A DNA stretch of 64,000 nucleotides from a virus, in the IMG/VR virus record IMGVR_UViG_3300012147_000007, positions 1-64,000 of that record, one strand, 5' to 3'. Made by a program: the position numbers and the translations under genes. Of this stretch, positions 21,818 through 29,242 are shown one piece after another; position 1 is the stretch's first letter, and each line of letters opens with the position of its first letter. Under the pieces are notes generated by a model. The model ran no database searches. It had not been told where the DNA came from and worked only from the letters and a program-made list of their open reading frames with translations.

Positions 21818-22280
21818 TTCCTTTAGCAATAAGTACATCAGCAGGAGTCCATACAGCAACCATGTCAACACCTATTTTCTTACGTTTTCCAGTTTTAATA
21901 GTCTTACCATCAGAAGTAACTTTCACTACGTCTCTTGTTTCAGTGTATCCAGTATTATACTTAATAGAAGCATCTGTATTCTCGCTTGCAGCGATGAAGT
22001 TAATTGCCTCTGGGTTATAAGTTGTTTCATCTGTGTTTACAGGGATTCCATTATCAGCAGCCCATTTTACAACGATATTCCAGTCACCATCTCTAATAAC
22101 GGTAGCACATGTCATACCTCTTGCATTTTGAGGGTCTTGCTTAACAGATGGTGGAGCCATGAATTGGTCCTCACCTAATGAACGTCCACATGAGTATATA
22201 ATCTCAGCTGTGTAGTCATTACCTAATCTTGATAACTGTTCGTTAGCTCCTGCAAGCCATGCTGGACCATAATCACCCAA
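21804..22280 (-). CDS. Fragment of a substrate-binding-protein-like domain
   Basis: Contains YSCGRSLGEDQFMAPPS, VIRDGDWNIVVKWAADNGIP, DETTYNPEAINFIAA and VDMVAVWTPADVLIAKGNA, which recall the middle section of larger bacterial proteins annotated as ABC-transporter-substrate-binding/OmpA. Only about 158 residues are present and the N-terminus lacks an ATG; a TTG at 22280 is the best start. It may be a domain captured by the phage or a decayed remnant. TGA stop. Confidence 0.55.
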   Translation of the reverse strand: MGDYGPAWLAGANEQLSRLGNDYTAEIIYSCGRSLGEDQFMAPPSVKQDPQNARGMTCATVIRDGDWNIVVKWAADNGIPVNTDETTYNPEAINFIAASENTDASIKYNTGYTETRDVVKVTSDGKTIKTGKRKKIGVDMVAVWTPADVLIAKGNATT

Positions 22281-22362
22281 TTGTTTATTTAATTAATTAT
22301 TAGTTTAGCGACTACAAAATAAGCCAAAATTTACAACCTATGCAAATTTTAGCCTATATTTT

Positions 22363-22830
22363 TTAATACTTCATTGGAAAGTCTTCCAAATCTTGGTATA
22401 CAATTATTTTACATGAATCATTTTCGATTACAATATCTAAGTGAGTTCTTACTTCAGTAGCATTAATTTCTGCTATATAAACAAGAGTCTTAATGCCATC
22501 TTCATCATACATTTTCTTAGGCTTACCAAGTTTGTATCCGAACTGCATTTTTTTATAGTGCTCAAGAATAACATCTTCACCGTGTAGGTCAATGCTCATT
22601 TGAGAAGTAAACGCCAGCATAGTTTCATACTCGCCTTGTATATACAAAGTTTGGAAGAAGTTTCCAAAATCGCTTCCATATATCAAAGCAGGATTAGAAA
22701 AAGGTTTATTTTCTAACTCAGAAGAGCTATCTTTAGCTGTAACCAATGGACCTGGGCCTGGCTTTATTTCAAGCTCATCACATGACACAGTGATTAAACA
22801 GACTAATAATATGTAAATATAGTTTCTCAT
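22363..22830 (-). CDS. Lipoprotein, 155 aa
   Basis: N-terminal MRNYIYILLVCLITVSCDEL has a short hydrophobic stretch and the lipobox-like V-S-C, predicting a lipid-anchored protein with mature Cys17. The rest (FFQTLYIQGEYETMLAFTSQ, LVYIAEINATEVRTHLDIVI) resembles a small alpha/beta NTF2-like fold. It is probably exported into the host envelope, where it could affect superinfection or adsorption. A phage-class promoter lies 12 bases upstream. TAA stop. Confidence 0.65.
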   Translation of the reverse strand: MRNYIYILLVCLITVSCDELEIKPGPGPLVTAKDSSSELENKPFSNPALIYGSDFGNFFQTLYIQGEYETMLAFTSQMSIDLHGEDVILEHYKKMQFGYKLGKPKKMYDEDGIKTLVYIAEINATEVRTHLDIVIENDSCKIIVYQDLEDFPMKY

Positions 22831-22841
22831 AATATTATCTT

Positions 22842-22869
22842 GTACGTATAAAAGTTAAAAAATGTTTCA
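22842..22869 (-). promoter_or_regulatory. Phage promoter, GAAACATTT class
   Basis: Minus strand GAAACATTTTTTAACTTT, then TATACGTACAAG, just upstream of the lipoprotein gene. Confidence 0.55.
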
Positions 22870-22941
22870 AATTTTTATAGAAAAATACTAAATGTCTATT
22901 AAACTCAACATATTAGAGTCTAAAAAACTATTAACTATCTA

Positions 22942-23526
22942 ATGTCTGATGTTGATTTTAAGGAAGAGTTTGCTGTAGAGTATAGCTCTATATTTGAGAA
23001 GCACTTAAGAAAACTATTGAATGACGGGCCTATACTTAAGCAAGCTTGCAAGGATAGGTTTGGTAAGTTACTTGAACCAGATGAAGAGAAAGAGCCTGAG
23101 TACCCAGAATCGGGTTCTGGCGAAAACGTTGCTCCAGGACCAATCTTGTCAGACTCTAAAGAAGTAGTTGTGTATACTGGCCCAAAAACAGAAAACAAGG
23201 AACCAGCTTTGCTATTGGTGGGAGACCCTGAAAAAGTAAAACACCTATAAAGAAAAATTGTTCAAAAGACACATCCAGACAAAGTGAATAGCGATGCGCT
23301 AAATGAACTTTACTATAAAGCTACAAAAGCTAATAAGTCGAAAGACCTTCTAGCTCTATACTCTATTTGTAATGAGCTTGGAATTAAGTTCAATATTACT
23401 GATAAAGAAATTGCTATAATTAAGAACAGACTTCTTGCGATAAAACAACAACAAGAAAGGTTTGAGAAAAGCCACTTATGGTTATGGGCAAACATAGAAG
23501 ATGATAAACAAAAAAGGAAATACTAA
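22942..23526 (+). CDS. J-domain-like protein interrupted by an in-frame TAA
   Basis: One plus-strand frame runs MSDVDFKEEFAVEYSSIF... to ...GDPEKVKHL, then TAA (23248-23250), then RKIVQKTHPDKVNSDALNEL... to TAA at 23526. KxHPDK is the J-domain signature, and the residue lost at the TAA is where J-domains have Tyr (AYRKL-type helix II). A functional DnaJ-like product would need readthrough or repair; otherwise two fragments are made. The N-terminal half is Pro/Glu-rich and unique. Confidence 0.6.
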
Positions 23527-23556
23527 AACACTTCCTTCTTAATAACGCTCCTATGG

Positions 23557-24375
23557 TTAAAGGTTTGTTTTAACATACTCTGTCAAAGCCTCAACATACT
23601 TTTCAATATCAGCGTGATAGAACCCTACTGAGTTCATGCATCCACACTCAATGATATAATACCTCATATCACCATCTTCATGTCTTACACTTGCTATATC
23701 AATAGCTATGACCTCATGTGGAGCATACTCACTTAGTCTGTCTTCAACAAACTGAATCATATCTGCTGGAATGTCTTCTCCAGACTTTGAAAGTCTAAAG
23801 TTCTCTCTGTACCTTGAACTGGTTACTACCTTTCCATCTACACAATAATTTCTCCACTCTTTATGTATGTTGTAAGCTGGGCCAACAAGTATTTTAGAAT
23901 CTTCATTCAACGGACCTTCGTACTTAATCATGCGCTCAATCATGTCCATGATTTCATATTCATTAGCTGCTGTGCCATCAAACTCTTTTCCATCACCATC
24001 TGGTCTAACAAACAAAGTTATACATGGATTGCTTCTGTCATTATCAAGAAATTCTGAAACCTTCATTATCTCAGCTCCAGATGAAAGCATGTGTTCACCC
24101 CACTTATTAATATAGTTCTCCATAGAGAAAGTATCTGGATTATAAAACAACCCAACTGGATTCAATTGCTCATGAAGATTATTCATAAAAGTAGTTGAGC
24201 CATAATAAATATTCTCATACTCATCATCAACTGGAAACTCTGGTAATTCATCTGAAAAAGGAACTACTATAACTTCTACGTGCTCAATACCCAGTTTATC
24301 ACAAGCATCTTGAAATTGGTTCCTGTCGTTTTCTGCTATCAGGTTGTCCTGAATAATCCACCTCACTTTCTTCAT
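23557..24375 (-). CDS. ATP-grasp domain protein, R2K type, 272 aa
   Basis: A second ATP-grasp enzyme. Motifs: ILVGPAYNIHKEWRNYCVDG (nucleotide-binding strand pair), then EVIAIDIASVRHEDGDMRYYIIECGCMNS with acidic metal ligands. It resembles the R2K clade of phage ATP-grasps predicted to ligate amino acids or modify proteins. The gene overlaps the stop of the downstream zinc protein by one base, so the 23.6-25.7 kb genes form a tight leftward operon. TAA stop. Confidence 0.78.
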   Translation of the reverse strand: MKKVRWIIQDNLIAENDRNQFQDACDKLGIEHVEVIVVPFSDELPEFPVDDEYENIYYGSTTFMNNLHEQLNPVGLFYNPDTFSMENYINKWGEHMLSSGAEIMKVSEFLDNDRSNPCITLFVRPDGDGKEFDGTAANEYEIMDMIERMIKYEGPLNEDSKILVGPAYNIHKEWRNYCVDGKVVTSSRYRENFRLSKSGEDIPADMIQFVEDRLSEYAPHEVIAIDIASVRHEDGDMRYYIIECGCMNSVGFYHADIEKYVEALTEYVKTNL

Positions 24376-24698
24376 TATGAATCAAAATTTAAAGGCCTAC
24401 CCGTTTTGTCACACTCTATTATAAACGGACCAAGCATTGCGTTTTTATATTGCTCTTTTTTGCAGTGACTACACTCATAACTCCAAACACCATTCTCTAA
24501 TTCATAAGAATAAGATTCTGAATGAGATAATTCATTTCCGCATGAACACCAGTTTAAAGAATGCTTCCACCCTTCTGCTTTCTCAAGCTTTGTTCCTTTT
24601 ACAAAATCAGTATTTATAATCCATTCGCTATTAACGAAGTAATAAAGATTTCCTGTTAGTTTTCTAAACCAACTCAATTGTCTTAAATATCGTTTCAT
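24375..24698 (-). CDS. Zinc-ribbon-like protein, 107 aa
   Basis: Two cysteine pairs, WCSCGNELSHSESYSY and YECSHCKKEQYKN, form a probable treble-clef or ribbon. The N-terminal region is aromatic (LYYFVNSEWIINTDF). It may bind nucleic acid or protein. It is in an operon with ATP-grasp and DUF3228 genes. TAA stop. Confidence 0.6.
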   Translation of the reverse strand: MKRYLRQLSWFRKLTGNLYYFVNSEWIINTDFVKGTKLEKAEGWKHSLNWCSCGNELSHSESYSYELENGVWSYECSHCKKEQYKNAMLGPFIIECDKTGRPLNFDS

Positions 24699-24699
24699 A

Positions 24700-25494
24700 T
24701 TATTTAACTGTCATATGAGTTTCCCAGAACTTGACAGACTTTTCGAAATTGTCTTCAATTTCCTTCATCTCTGTTTGGTACTTCACAACATCACTGTTGT
24801 ATTTCTTCATTAATTCTGATTCCTCTACAAGATTTGGCTTCACTGGAGGAACTGGAAGTTTCATTCCACTACCACCCATTGATAGGTCCATGTAATTTCT
24901 CATCATTGTAATTGGCTTCATTGGCTCCTCTCTCGGAGTCATCTGACCAAGTATTGCAACAACACCCCAATCGGCATCAAAAGGCTCTGACTTCTCAAGA
25001 CCGATTGCGTCAACTCCACCTCTTGCTAAAGTTTTCTCATAATCAATCAAAGCTTCTTTGTCCATCTGCGCCTTGCTGTAAAGAACAGTGATTGTGTATT
25101 TTGCCACTGGCTTGCCAAATGGAAGCTCAAGCCATCTTGATAACACTGGCCATTCACCTTTTCTTCTTGATGAATATCCGCTTCTAACAAAAGGGTAGTG
25201 TGCTAACTCAAAAGGAATTGCTCCAGCTTTAGCATCAGTTATGTTTGCCATAACAAGAAGTTTACAGAACGGAGCATATCCATCAAGAATGTTAACACGA
25301 ACATGCCCATCTGATTTATCAATCATTCTATCTTCTGGTTTGTCAAAGTATAGATTTTTAAAACCATTAAGATGTTGTTCAAAATCTACTGGTTCTAAAT
25401 TTAGAATTTTTGTTCCACCAAAGTCTTGGTCGAAATGTCTTAAGGCGAAATCACTAATCTTGATTGTGCCCAATCTTTCTGTTTGTTCTTTCAT
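24700..25494 (-). CDS. DUF3228-like protein, 264 aa
   Basis: Key stretch ADWGVVAILGQMTPREEPMK, then ITMMRNYMDLSMGGSGM matches my memory of DUF3228 (DWEIVSINA... PMxPxTMxRN). The preceding core includes AKYTITVLYSKAQM and the C-terminus has a helical tail. DUF3228 has no established biochemical role. The one-base overlap with the upstream ORF indicates translational coupling. TAA stop. Confidence 0.6.
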   Translation of the reverse strand: MKEQTERLGTIKISDFALRHFDQDFGGTKILNLEPVDFEQHLNGFKNLYFDKPEDRMIDKSDGHVRVNILDGYAPFCKLLVMANITDAKAGAIPFELAHYPFVRSGYSSRRKGEWPVLSRWLELPFGKPVAKYTITVLYSKAQMDKEALIDYEKTLARGGVDAIGLEKSEPFDADWGVVAILGQMTPREEPMKPITMMRNYMDLSMGGSGMKLPVPPVKPNLVEESELMKKYNSDVVKYQTEMKEIEDNFEKSVKFWETHMTVK

Positions 25495-25682
25495 TATTTT
25501 TTAATGTTTAAAGTAGTTGGCTCTATTCCCTTTTCGGTCTTAATAAATAGGACTGCATCATTTGTTGCTTTATTGTCTTTTACTAAATAAGCAAGAGTCC
25601 CACAACACTCTGTAGAACCTATATGATTTACATATCTGTGATTACACACAAAACACTCAACTGTTATATCATTGTTTTCCAT
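25494..25682 (-). CDS. Small Cys-rich protein, 62 aa
   Basis: VECFVCNHRYVNHIGSTECC gives a Cys-pair arrangement suggesting zinc binding. It is the first gene of the 25.7-23.6 kb leftward operon. TAA stop. No recognised family. Confidence 0.55.
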   Translation of the reverse strand: MENNDITVECFVCNHRYVNHIGSTECCGTLAYLVKDNKATNDAVLFIKTEKGIEPTTLNIKK

Positions 25683-25700
25683 TGCACGAATTTACGAAAT

Positions 25701-25735
25701 AAAAAAAGGGGAACCAAATTAATGATTCCCCTTTT
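25701..25735 (-). terminator. Rho-independent terminator
   Basis: Minus strand AAAAGGGGAATCATTAATTTGGTTCCCC plus seven T, closing the 25.8-kb gene. Confidence 0.88.
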
Positions 25736-25777
25736 ATACGTCATAAAACTTAAATTGTTCCATTTTGGAGCAACTAC

Positions 25778-26095
25778 TTAGTGAATAAAGTAAACTGAGC
25801 CTTTTTCTTCATCACACGTTAAATATTGAGGGCTTCTAAATAAATTTGGACCGCAGTGGTGTGTGTTTGCTGAAATATATAGCTCCACTATCTCATTATG
25901 AGAGTTTCGCACTTTGCATACCCATCCGTCCTGTATTCTTTTAGCATCCTCCAATGCTTTTAATTGATAATTATATCCTTTTTCACATTCATAAAGGGTC
26001 TCGCCCTTCTTGATGTTACTAATTTCTAAGTAGTAATCTACCCAGTTTTCGCCTAAATCGCATTCGCTCGGCTTGATAAAATTTGTGTTTTTCAT
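25778..26095 (-). CDS. Hypothetical protein, about 105 aa
   Basis: The ORF is open to an ATG at 26143, but a CTATTTATAG motif lies directly against that ATG, so I place the start at MKNTNFIKPSEC (26095). Contains ENWVDYYLEISNIKKGETLY and NTHHCGPNLFRSPQYLTCDE. TAA stop followed by a terminator. Family unknown. Confidence 0.5.
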   Translation of the reverse strand: MKNTNFIKPSECDLGENWVDYYLEISNIKKGETLYECEKGYNYQLKALEDAKRIQDGWVCKVRNSHNEIVELYISANTHHCGPNLFRSPQYLTCDEEKGSVYFIH

Positions 26096-26143
26096 AACTT
26101 TAAATGTTAATTTTTCAAAGAACTCGTATAACTTTTTATACAT

Positions 26144-26153
26144 CTATAAATAG
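26144..26153 (-). promoter_or_regulatory. Putative late-promoter motif
   Basis: Minus-strand AACTATTTATAGATG adjoining the first ATG of the 25.8-kb gene. Confidence 0.35.
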
Positions 26154-26194
26154 TTACATAAACGAAAAACGGGGTAAAAAACACTAAATGTTAA

Positions 26195-26226
26195 TAAAAA
26201 AATGGCACTAATTTTAGTGCCATTTT
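26195..26226 (-). terminator. Rho-independent terminator
   Basis: AAAATGGCACTAAAATTAGTGCCATTTT followed by T on the minus strand: a perfect nine-pair stem. Works for the gene at 26257. Confidence 0.88.
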
Positions 26227-26256
26227 GTCAGTATTAGTATGTTAGTTTTCAGCCTT

Positions 26257-26574
26257 TTAAACAGTAGTAATGCTGGCTTGGTTTTTGCTATTAAGCATCT
26301 CATTATATAAAATTGTCTGATTTGTCATTACGAATTTAATGTTTTCGTAAATCGGCTCTTGAGAGACATGTGTTCTACGAGCCTCTTTAAGCGTTGGTAC
26401 AATTTCCTCCATAGTTTCTTTAAGGTATTCTGATTGCTTTTCTGGCTTGAAGCCTCCAACCATTGTCAATAGATTATGAACTCTATCAAAACCTTTTGCA
26501 AGAGAGGCGATTGGACAAGTAGCTAAGTTTGCAAAATAAGTAACTGCTGGAATCTTAACCCCATTTATTACCAT
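26257..26574 (-). CDS. Hypothetical protein, 105 aa
   Basis: Contains VTYFANLATCPIASLAKGF and YLKETMEEIVPTLKEARRTH, mainly helical. Its start overlaps the end of the preceding gene (26555-26809) by 20 bases. TAA stop followed by a terminator. No recognised domain. Confidence 0.55.
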   Translation of the reverse strand: MVINGVKIPAVTYFANLATCPIASLAKGFDRVHNLLTMVGGFKPEKQSEYLKETMEEIVPTLKEARRTHVSQEPIYENIKFVMTNQTILYNEMLNSKNQASITTV

Positions 26575-26809
26575 TTAACCCAGTTTTCTCAGTATAAATT
26601 TCATTCCATTCTTCTAAGTTTAAAATATTATACCCACTTGTTAGTAAAGTAACTTTGTAACAATTATCTCCAAAATGTTTTGCATAATCTAAATTAATCG
26701 AAAAATAATCAATGGGCTTCTTGGTTTTATCATAAATACCATCAACACAAGTATATACAATAGTTTTACCAAAACCCCTCACCTTTTCTATCATTTCCCT
26801 TATTTCCAT
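26555..26809 (-). CDS. Hypothetical protein, 84 aa
   Basis: Begins MEIREMIEKVRGFGKTIVYT and continues with DYFSINLDYAKHFGDNCY and LLTSGYNILNLEEWNEIY. Small alpha/beta protein of unknown function, overlapping the next gene. An ATATTTATATA motif lies just upstream. Confidence 0.55.
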   Translation of the reverse strand: MEIREMIEKVRGFGKTIVYTCVDGIYDKTKKPIDYFSINLDYAKHFGDNCYKVTLLTSGYNILNLEEWNEIYTEKTGLNGNKWG

Positions 26810-26861
26810 ATTCTTTTTATATATAAATATTCTAAAATTAGACCTCCACTAAACAAACCGT

Positions 26862-26962
26862 ACTTGTGCTAACAGCGTATATAAGAAATGACACATAAAC
26901 ATTCGTACTAAATTTAAACTTTCTGCAAGTGCCACTTCTCATATACGCAAAACGTTACCCAC
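26862..26962. repeat. Imperfect inverted repeat (stem-loop region)
   Basis: GCGTATATAAGAAAT near 26876 pairs with ACTTCTCATATACGC near 26932 (12 of 15). It is followed by GTTACCCACC, which recurs inverted as GGTGGGTAAC near 27171, flanking the small gene between. Such units resemble interspersed intergenic repeats of Bacteroidota chromosomes. Confidence 0.5.
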
Positions 26963-26964
26963 CA

Positions 26965-27153
26965 TTAAGGTAGTTCGGTAACAACATAGTTTATAGCCAT
27001 ATTTATTTCAGTTTCAATCTGAAATTTAAAGCCCTTAAATTCATACACTTTTTTATCCTTTACTTTTTCAAGGCTATATTTTTGCAATAGTTCATATATT
27101 TCAGAAAGTGAAATACTGCTTACATTTGCTTTTATATTTAAATTTATTGTCAT
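26965..27153 (-). CDS. Hypothetical protein, about 62 aa
   Basis: Start taken at MTINLNIKANVSSISLSE (27153). It continues KVYEFKGFKFQIETEINMAI. It is enclosed by the inverted repeat GTTACCCACC/GGTGGGTAAC, so the gene looks like a discrete mobile or cassette-like unit. TAA stop. Confidence 0.5.
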   Translation of the reverse strand: MTINLNIKANVSSISLSEIYELLQKYSLEKVKDKKVYEFKGFKFQIETEINMAINYVVTELP

Positions 27154-27239
27154 CATATCTTTCAATTTAACGGTGGGTAACACTACCTAAAAACAAGTTC
27201 GTGCCTCACCAATTTTTAGCCTAAACGTTATGTGCCATA

Positions 27240-27506
27240 CTAAAACAACCATATAGCATCACAAAACCCATACTTTATACGAGCCTCTTTCCAAAATTCT
27301 GCTTCTGCAAATTCAATACATTGGGTTTTAACTTCAAATTTTTCTAACCAACGTACTTTATCAGTAATTTCACCTCTTGCAATTCCATCACGCTTGTCGA
27401 TGTAAACAAATGGTTCTACAATAAATTTACGTTTACATAAAAAAGTACGGCACATAACATTGTATAAACCCAATGCCTTTAGTGCTTTTTTGATATGATA
27501 TTTCAT
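27240..27506 (-). CDS. Hypothetical basic protein, 88 aa
   Basis: Start taken at MKYHIKKALKALGLYNVMCR. Later segments: PFVYIDKRDGIARGEITDK and AEAEFWKEARIKYGFCDAIW. Ends in TAG; readthrough would add only three residues before TAA, so the stop reading cannot be judged. It lies next to the repeat-flanked gene. Confidence 0.5.
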   Translation of the reverse strand: MKYHIKKALKALGLYNVMCRTFLCKRKFIVEPFVYIDKRDGIARGEITDKVRWLEKFEVKTQCIEFAEAEFWKEARIKYGFCDAIWLF

Positions 27507-27566
27507 AATTTTAATTTTAGTGTTGTTAATTAAGTTCATTGATAGGCACTGTGTTTATACCTACCG

Positions 27567-27743
27567 TTACCTGCAAGTTTTAAAAAGAAAAAAGCCCTTC
27601 CCATCAACCGACATGCTATACAAACACCCAGCAATGCTATGACTTTCAATAAACTCAATCTTGTGACCAGCAATTTCATAAACTTTAATTTCATCAAGTT
27701 CAAACTCATCTTTCTTTCCAAAAAGTCTTTTCCAAAAACCCAC
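27567..27743 (-). CDS. Small protein, 58 aa, GTG start
   Basis: GTG at 27743 overlaps the final TAG of the RNA ligase gene (TAGTG). Reads VGFWKRLFGKKDEFELDE, then EIAGHKIEFIESHSIAGCLY. Its codon pattern is convincing while the readthrough frame of the ligase here looks like noise, so the ligase TAG probably acts as a stop. Function unknown. Confidence 0.55.
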   Translation of the reverse strand: MGFWKRLFGKKDEFELDEIKVYEIAGHKIEFIESHSIAGCLYSMSVDGKGFFLFKTCR

Positions 27744-28546
27744 TATTTTCTGTTCATAAATTCATATCCATACCACTTATACTTGCTGTAATCAACAAGT
27801 TCTGCAGGCTTCCAGGTTTTTGTCCAGTGCTCATCAGTTTTAACGTGACCCTGGCGAACCAGTTTGAACAAATTGTTGAATTCGTTATGATGCACGTCAA
27901 GAACTCCAGCGTTTCTACTATCGTATCCTTCAATGTTTCTAATCACAAATCCTTCAGATGAGTCAGCTCCAGTATCAAGGTCGTATCCACCAAGCAACCC
28001 TGGAGTATCAACACTTTCAACCCAAGTCATTCCCAGATTCTCTTTTAACCAATTGTCAAGCAAAACATCTTCATCAACATCATCACGATAAAAATCTTTC
28101 AATGTTGTTTTAATAGGAATCACTGGAACCGTTGGAAAATCAAACATGGCAGCGTAGAACTGGACTTCCTCCCAAGATAACCACTTGCCATTTTCTCTGG
28201 CAGCGAATACATAATAATAAGATTCAAGATTCTTGTAAGCAACAGAGTGAATTCCATACATGTTCTCGCCAAACAATTCAAGCTTACCAAGGTCATTTTT
28301 AATCAACTCCCAGCGTTCACGCATTGGCTTATCCCAAGGATGTGCTGTTGGAGTAACATGACTTCTGGCAAATACTCCTTCTTTTTTGAAGTGGTTATTT
28401 TGTCCATCAAGCTTTTCTGTCATTACAAGCTCTGGCATTTCAGCAAAAGCCTTGACGTAACCCTTAGGCATGAAGCGGTCATCAGATGTCGTTCCGAGCG
28501 AAATCTTTGCATGAAGGCATCTTCCATATTTATCCTAGCTACTCAT
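27743..28546 (-). CDS. RNA ligase with in-frame TAG at codon 4
   Basis: Covalent nucleotidyltransferase with RNA-ligase motifs in order: I, MTEKLDGQNN (KxDG, AMP-accepting Lys); III, ELFGENMYGIHS; IIIa, YYYVFAAR; IV, SSEGFVIRN; V, NLFKLVRQGH. It seals RNA breaks, typically nicked tRNAs. The family-typical N-terminus YGRCLHAKISLGTTSDDR is encoded only downstream of ATG-AGT-AGC-TAG, whose ATG overlaps the upstream stop (TAATG). Making the full protein thus seems to need TAG suppression. It partners the HAD phosphatase at 28.7-29.2 kb. Confidence 0.85.
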
Positions 28547-28734
28547 TATTTTAACTTTTTCTTAATCCTACAAAGTTCGAGATATACCTCTTCAACCTCT
28601 TCTATAAATTCATCACTATAATCTCCGCTTCCCCATGTTTCTGGGTCCAGAAATTCTCTTAAATCCTTAACAGCATCACGAACATTAGCTCTGACACTTT
28701 CTATTTTCTCATCTGCTGTTGTAGTTGCACTCAT
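28546..28734 (-). CDS. Small helical protein, 62 aa
   Basis: ATGA overlap with the upstream HAD gene and TAATG overlap with the RNA ligase place it firmly in the RNA-repair operon. Sequence (TADEKIESVRANVRDAVKDL ... FIEEVEEVYLELCRIKKKLK) predicts two amphipathic helices. It is possibly a partner or regulator of the ligase. Confidence 0.6.
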   Translation of the reverse strand: MSATTTADEKIESVRANVRDAVKDLREFLDPETWGSGDYSDEFIEEVEEVYLELCRIKKKLK

Positions 28735-29201
28735 CTTCTTATTCCTTTTTTGTATAATTTATAACTATTCTCTACATATAGATAATCGTAGTTGTCAAGG
28801 CACCTATAAAGATTCGTTCTCAGAATATTTATATCATACTTGAAGTGTTCTTCGATTCCTCTGGTTATGTCATCAATTATAACAAAATAATCAACATCAT
28901 TATCGTCAATCCAGTGCTGAATTTCATCAGCTCTTCCATTGTCAAGTTCTGGTGTTAACCCGATTACTTCAGCTTCAATTCCTCTTTTTTTGAATAGGTC
29001 TTGAAATACTTCTAAGCTTCTCGTTTTTCTCCAGGTTGATGAAACTACAATCTTACCATCAATGTGATTGGTTATTTTATTTAATGCATCAATTGCTGCA
29101 GGTTCAAAAAGGTGACCATCAACATCTCTATTTTCTGTTGAGTTTCCCATCTTTAACCAAGAAGCCAACACTCCGTCTATATCTAAAAATACTATATTCA
29201 T
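28731..29201 (-). CDS. HAD-superfamily phosphatase (RNA-repair type)
   Basis: HAD motif I MNIVFLDIDGVLASW at the very N-terminus, motif II KIVVSSTWRKTRSL, motif IV YFVIIDDITRG. It resembles the HAD domain of Swiss-Army-knife RNA-repair proteins, which trims phosphates from RNA ends before ligation. First gene of the operon leading to RNA ligase. The promoter TATATTTGCGTATAATG ends in the start codon, so the message is probably leaderless. TGA stop overlaps the next ATG. Confidence 0.78.
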   Translation of the reverse strand: MNIVFLDIDGVLASWLKMGNSTENRDVDGHLFEPAAIDALNKITNHIDGKIVVSSTWRKTRSLEVFQDLFKKRGIEAEVIGLTPELDNGRADEIQHWIDDNDVDYFVIIDDITRGIEEHFKYDINILRTNLYRCLDNYDYLYVENSYKLYKKGIRR

Positions 29202-29226
29202 TATACGCAAATATAATTAAAATGTT
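29201..29226 (-). promoter_or_regulatory. Phage promoter, GAACATTT class, leaderless
   Basis: Minus strand GAACATTTTAATTATATTTG, then CGTATAATG. TATATTTG is the Bacteroidota -7 element and the ATG of the HAD gene lies at the expected transcription start. Confidence 0.7.
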
Positions 29227-29242
29227 CTTTTCGTGAAAGGGT

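Noticed and set aside
26862-27580. Integron attC sites and gene cassettes
   Set aside because: The palindromes do not show the attC core sites GTTRRRY/RYYYAAC in the right places and no integrase is visible.
27536-27721. Amber readthrough of RNA ligase at its C-terminus
   Set aside because: The readthrough frame is hydrophobic noise, while another frame from an overlapping GTG gives a well-formed small protein. The TAG is taken as a true stop here.
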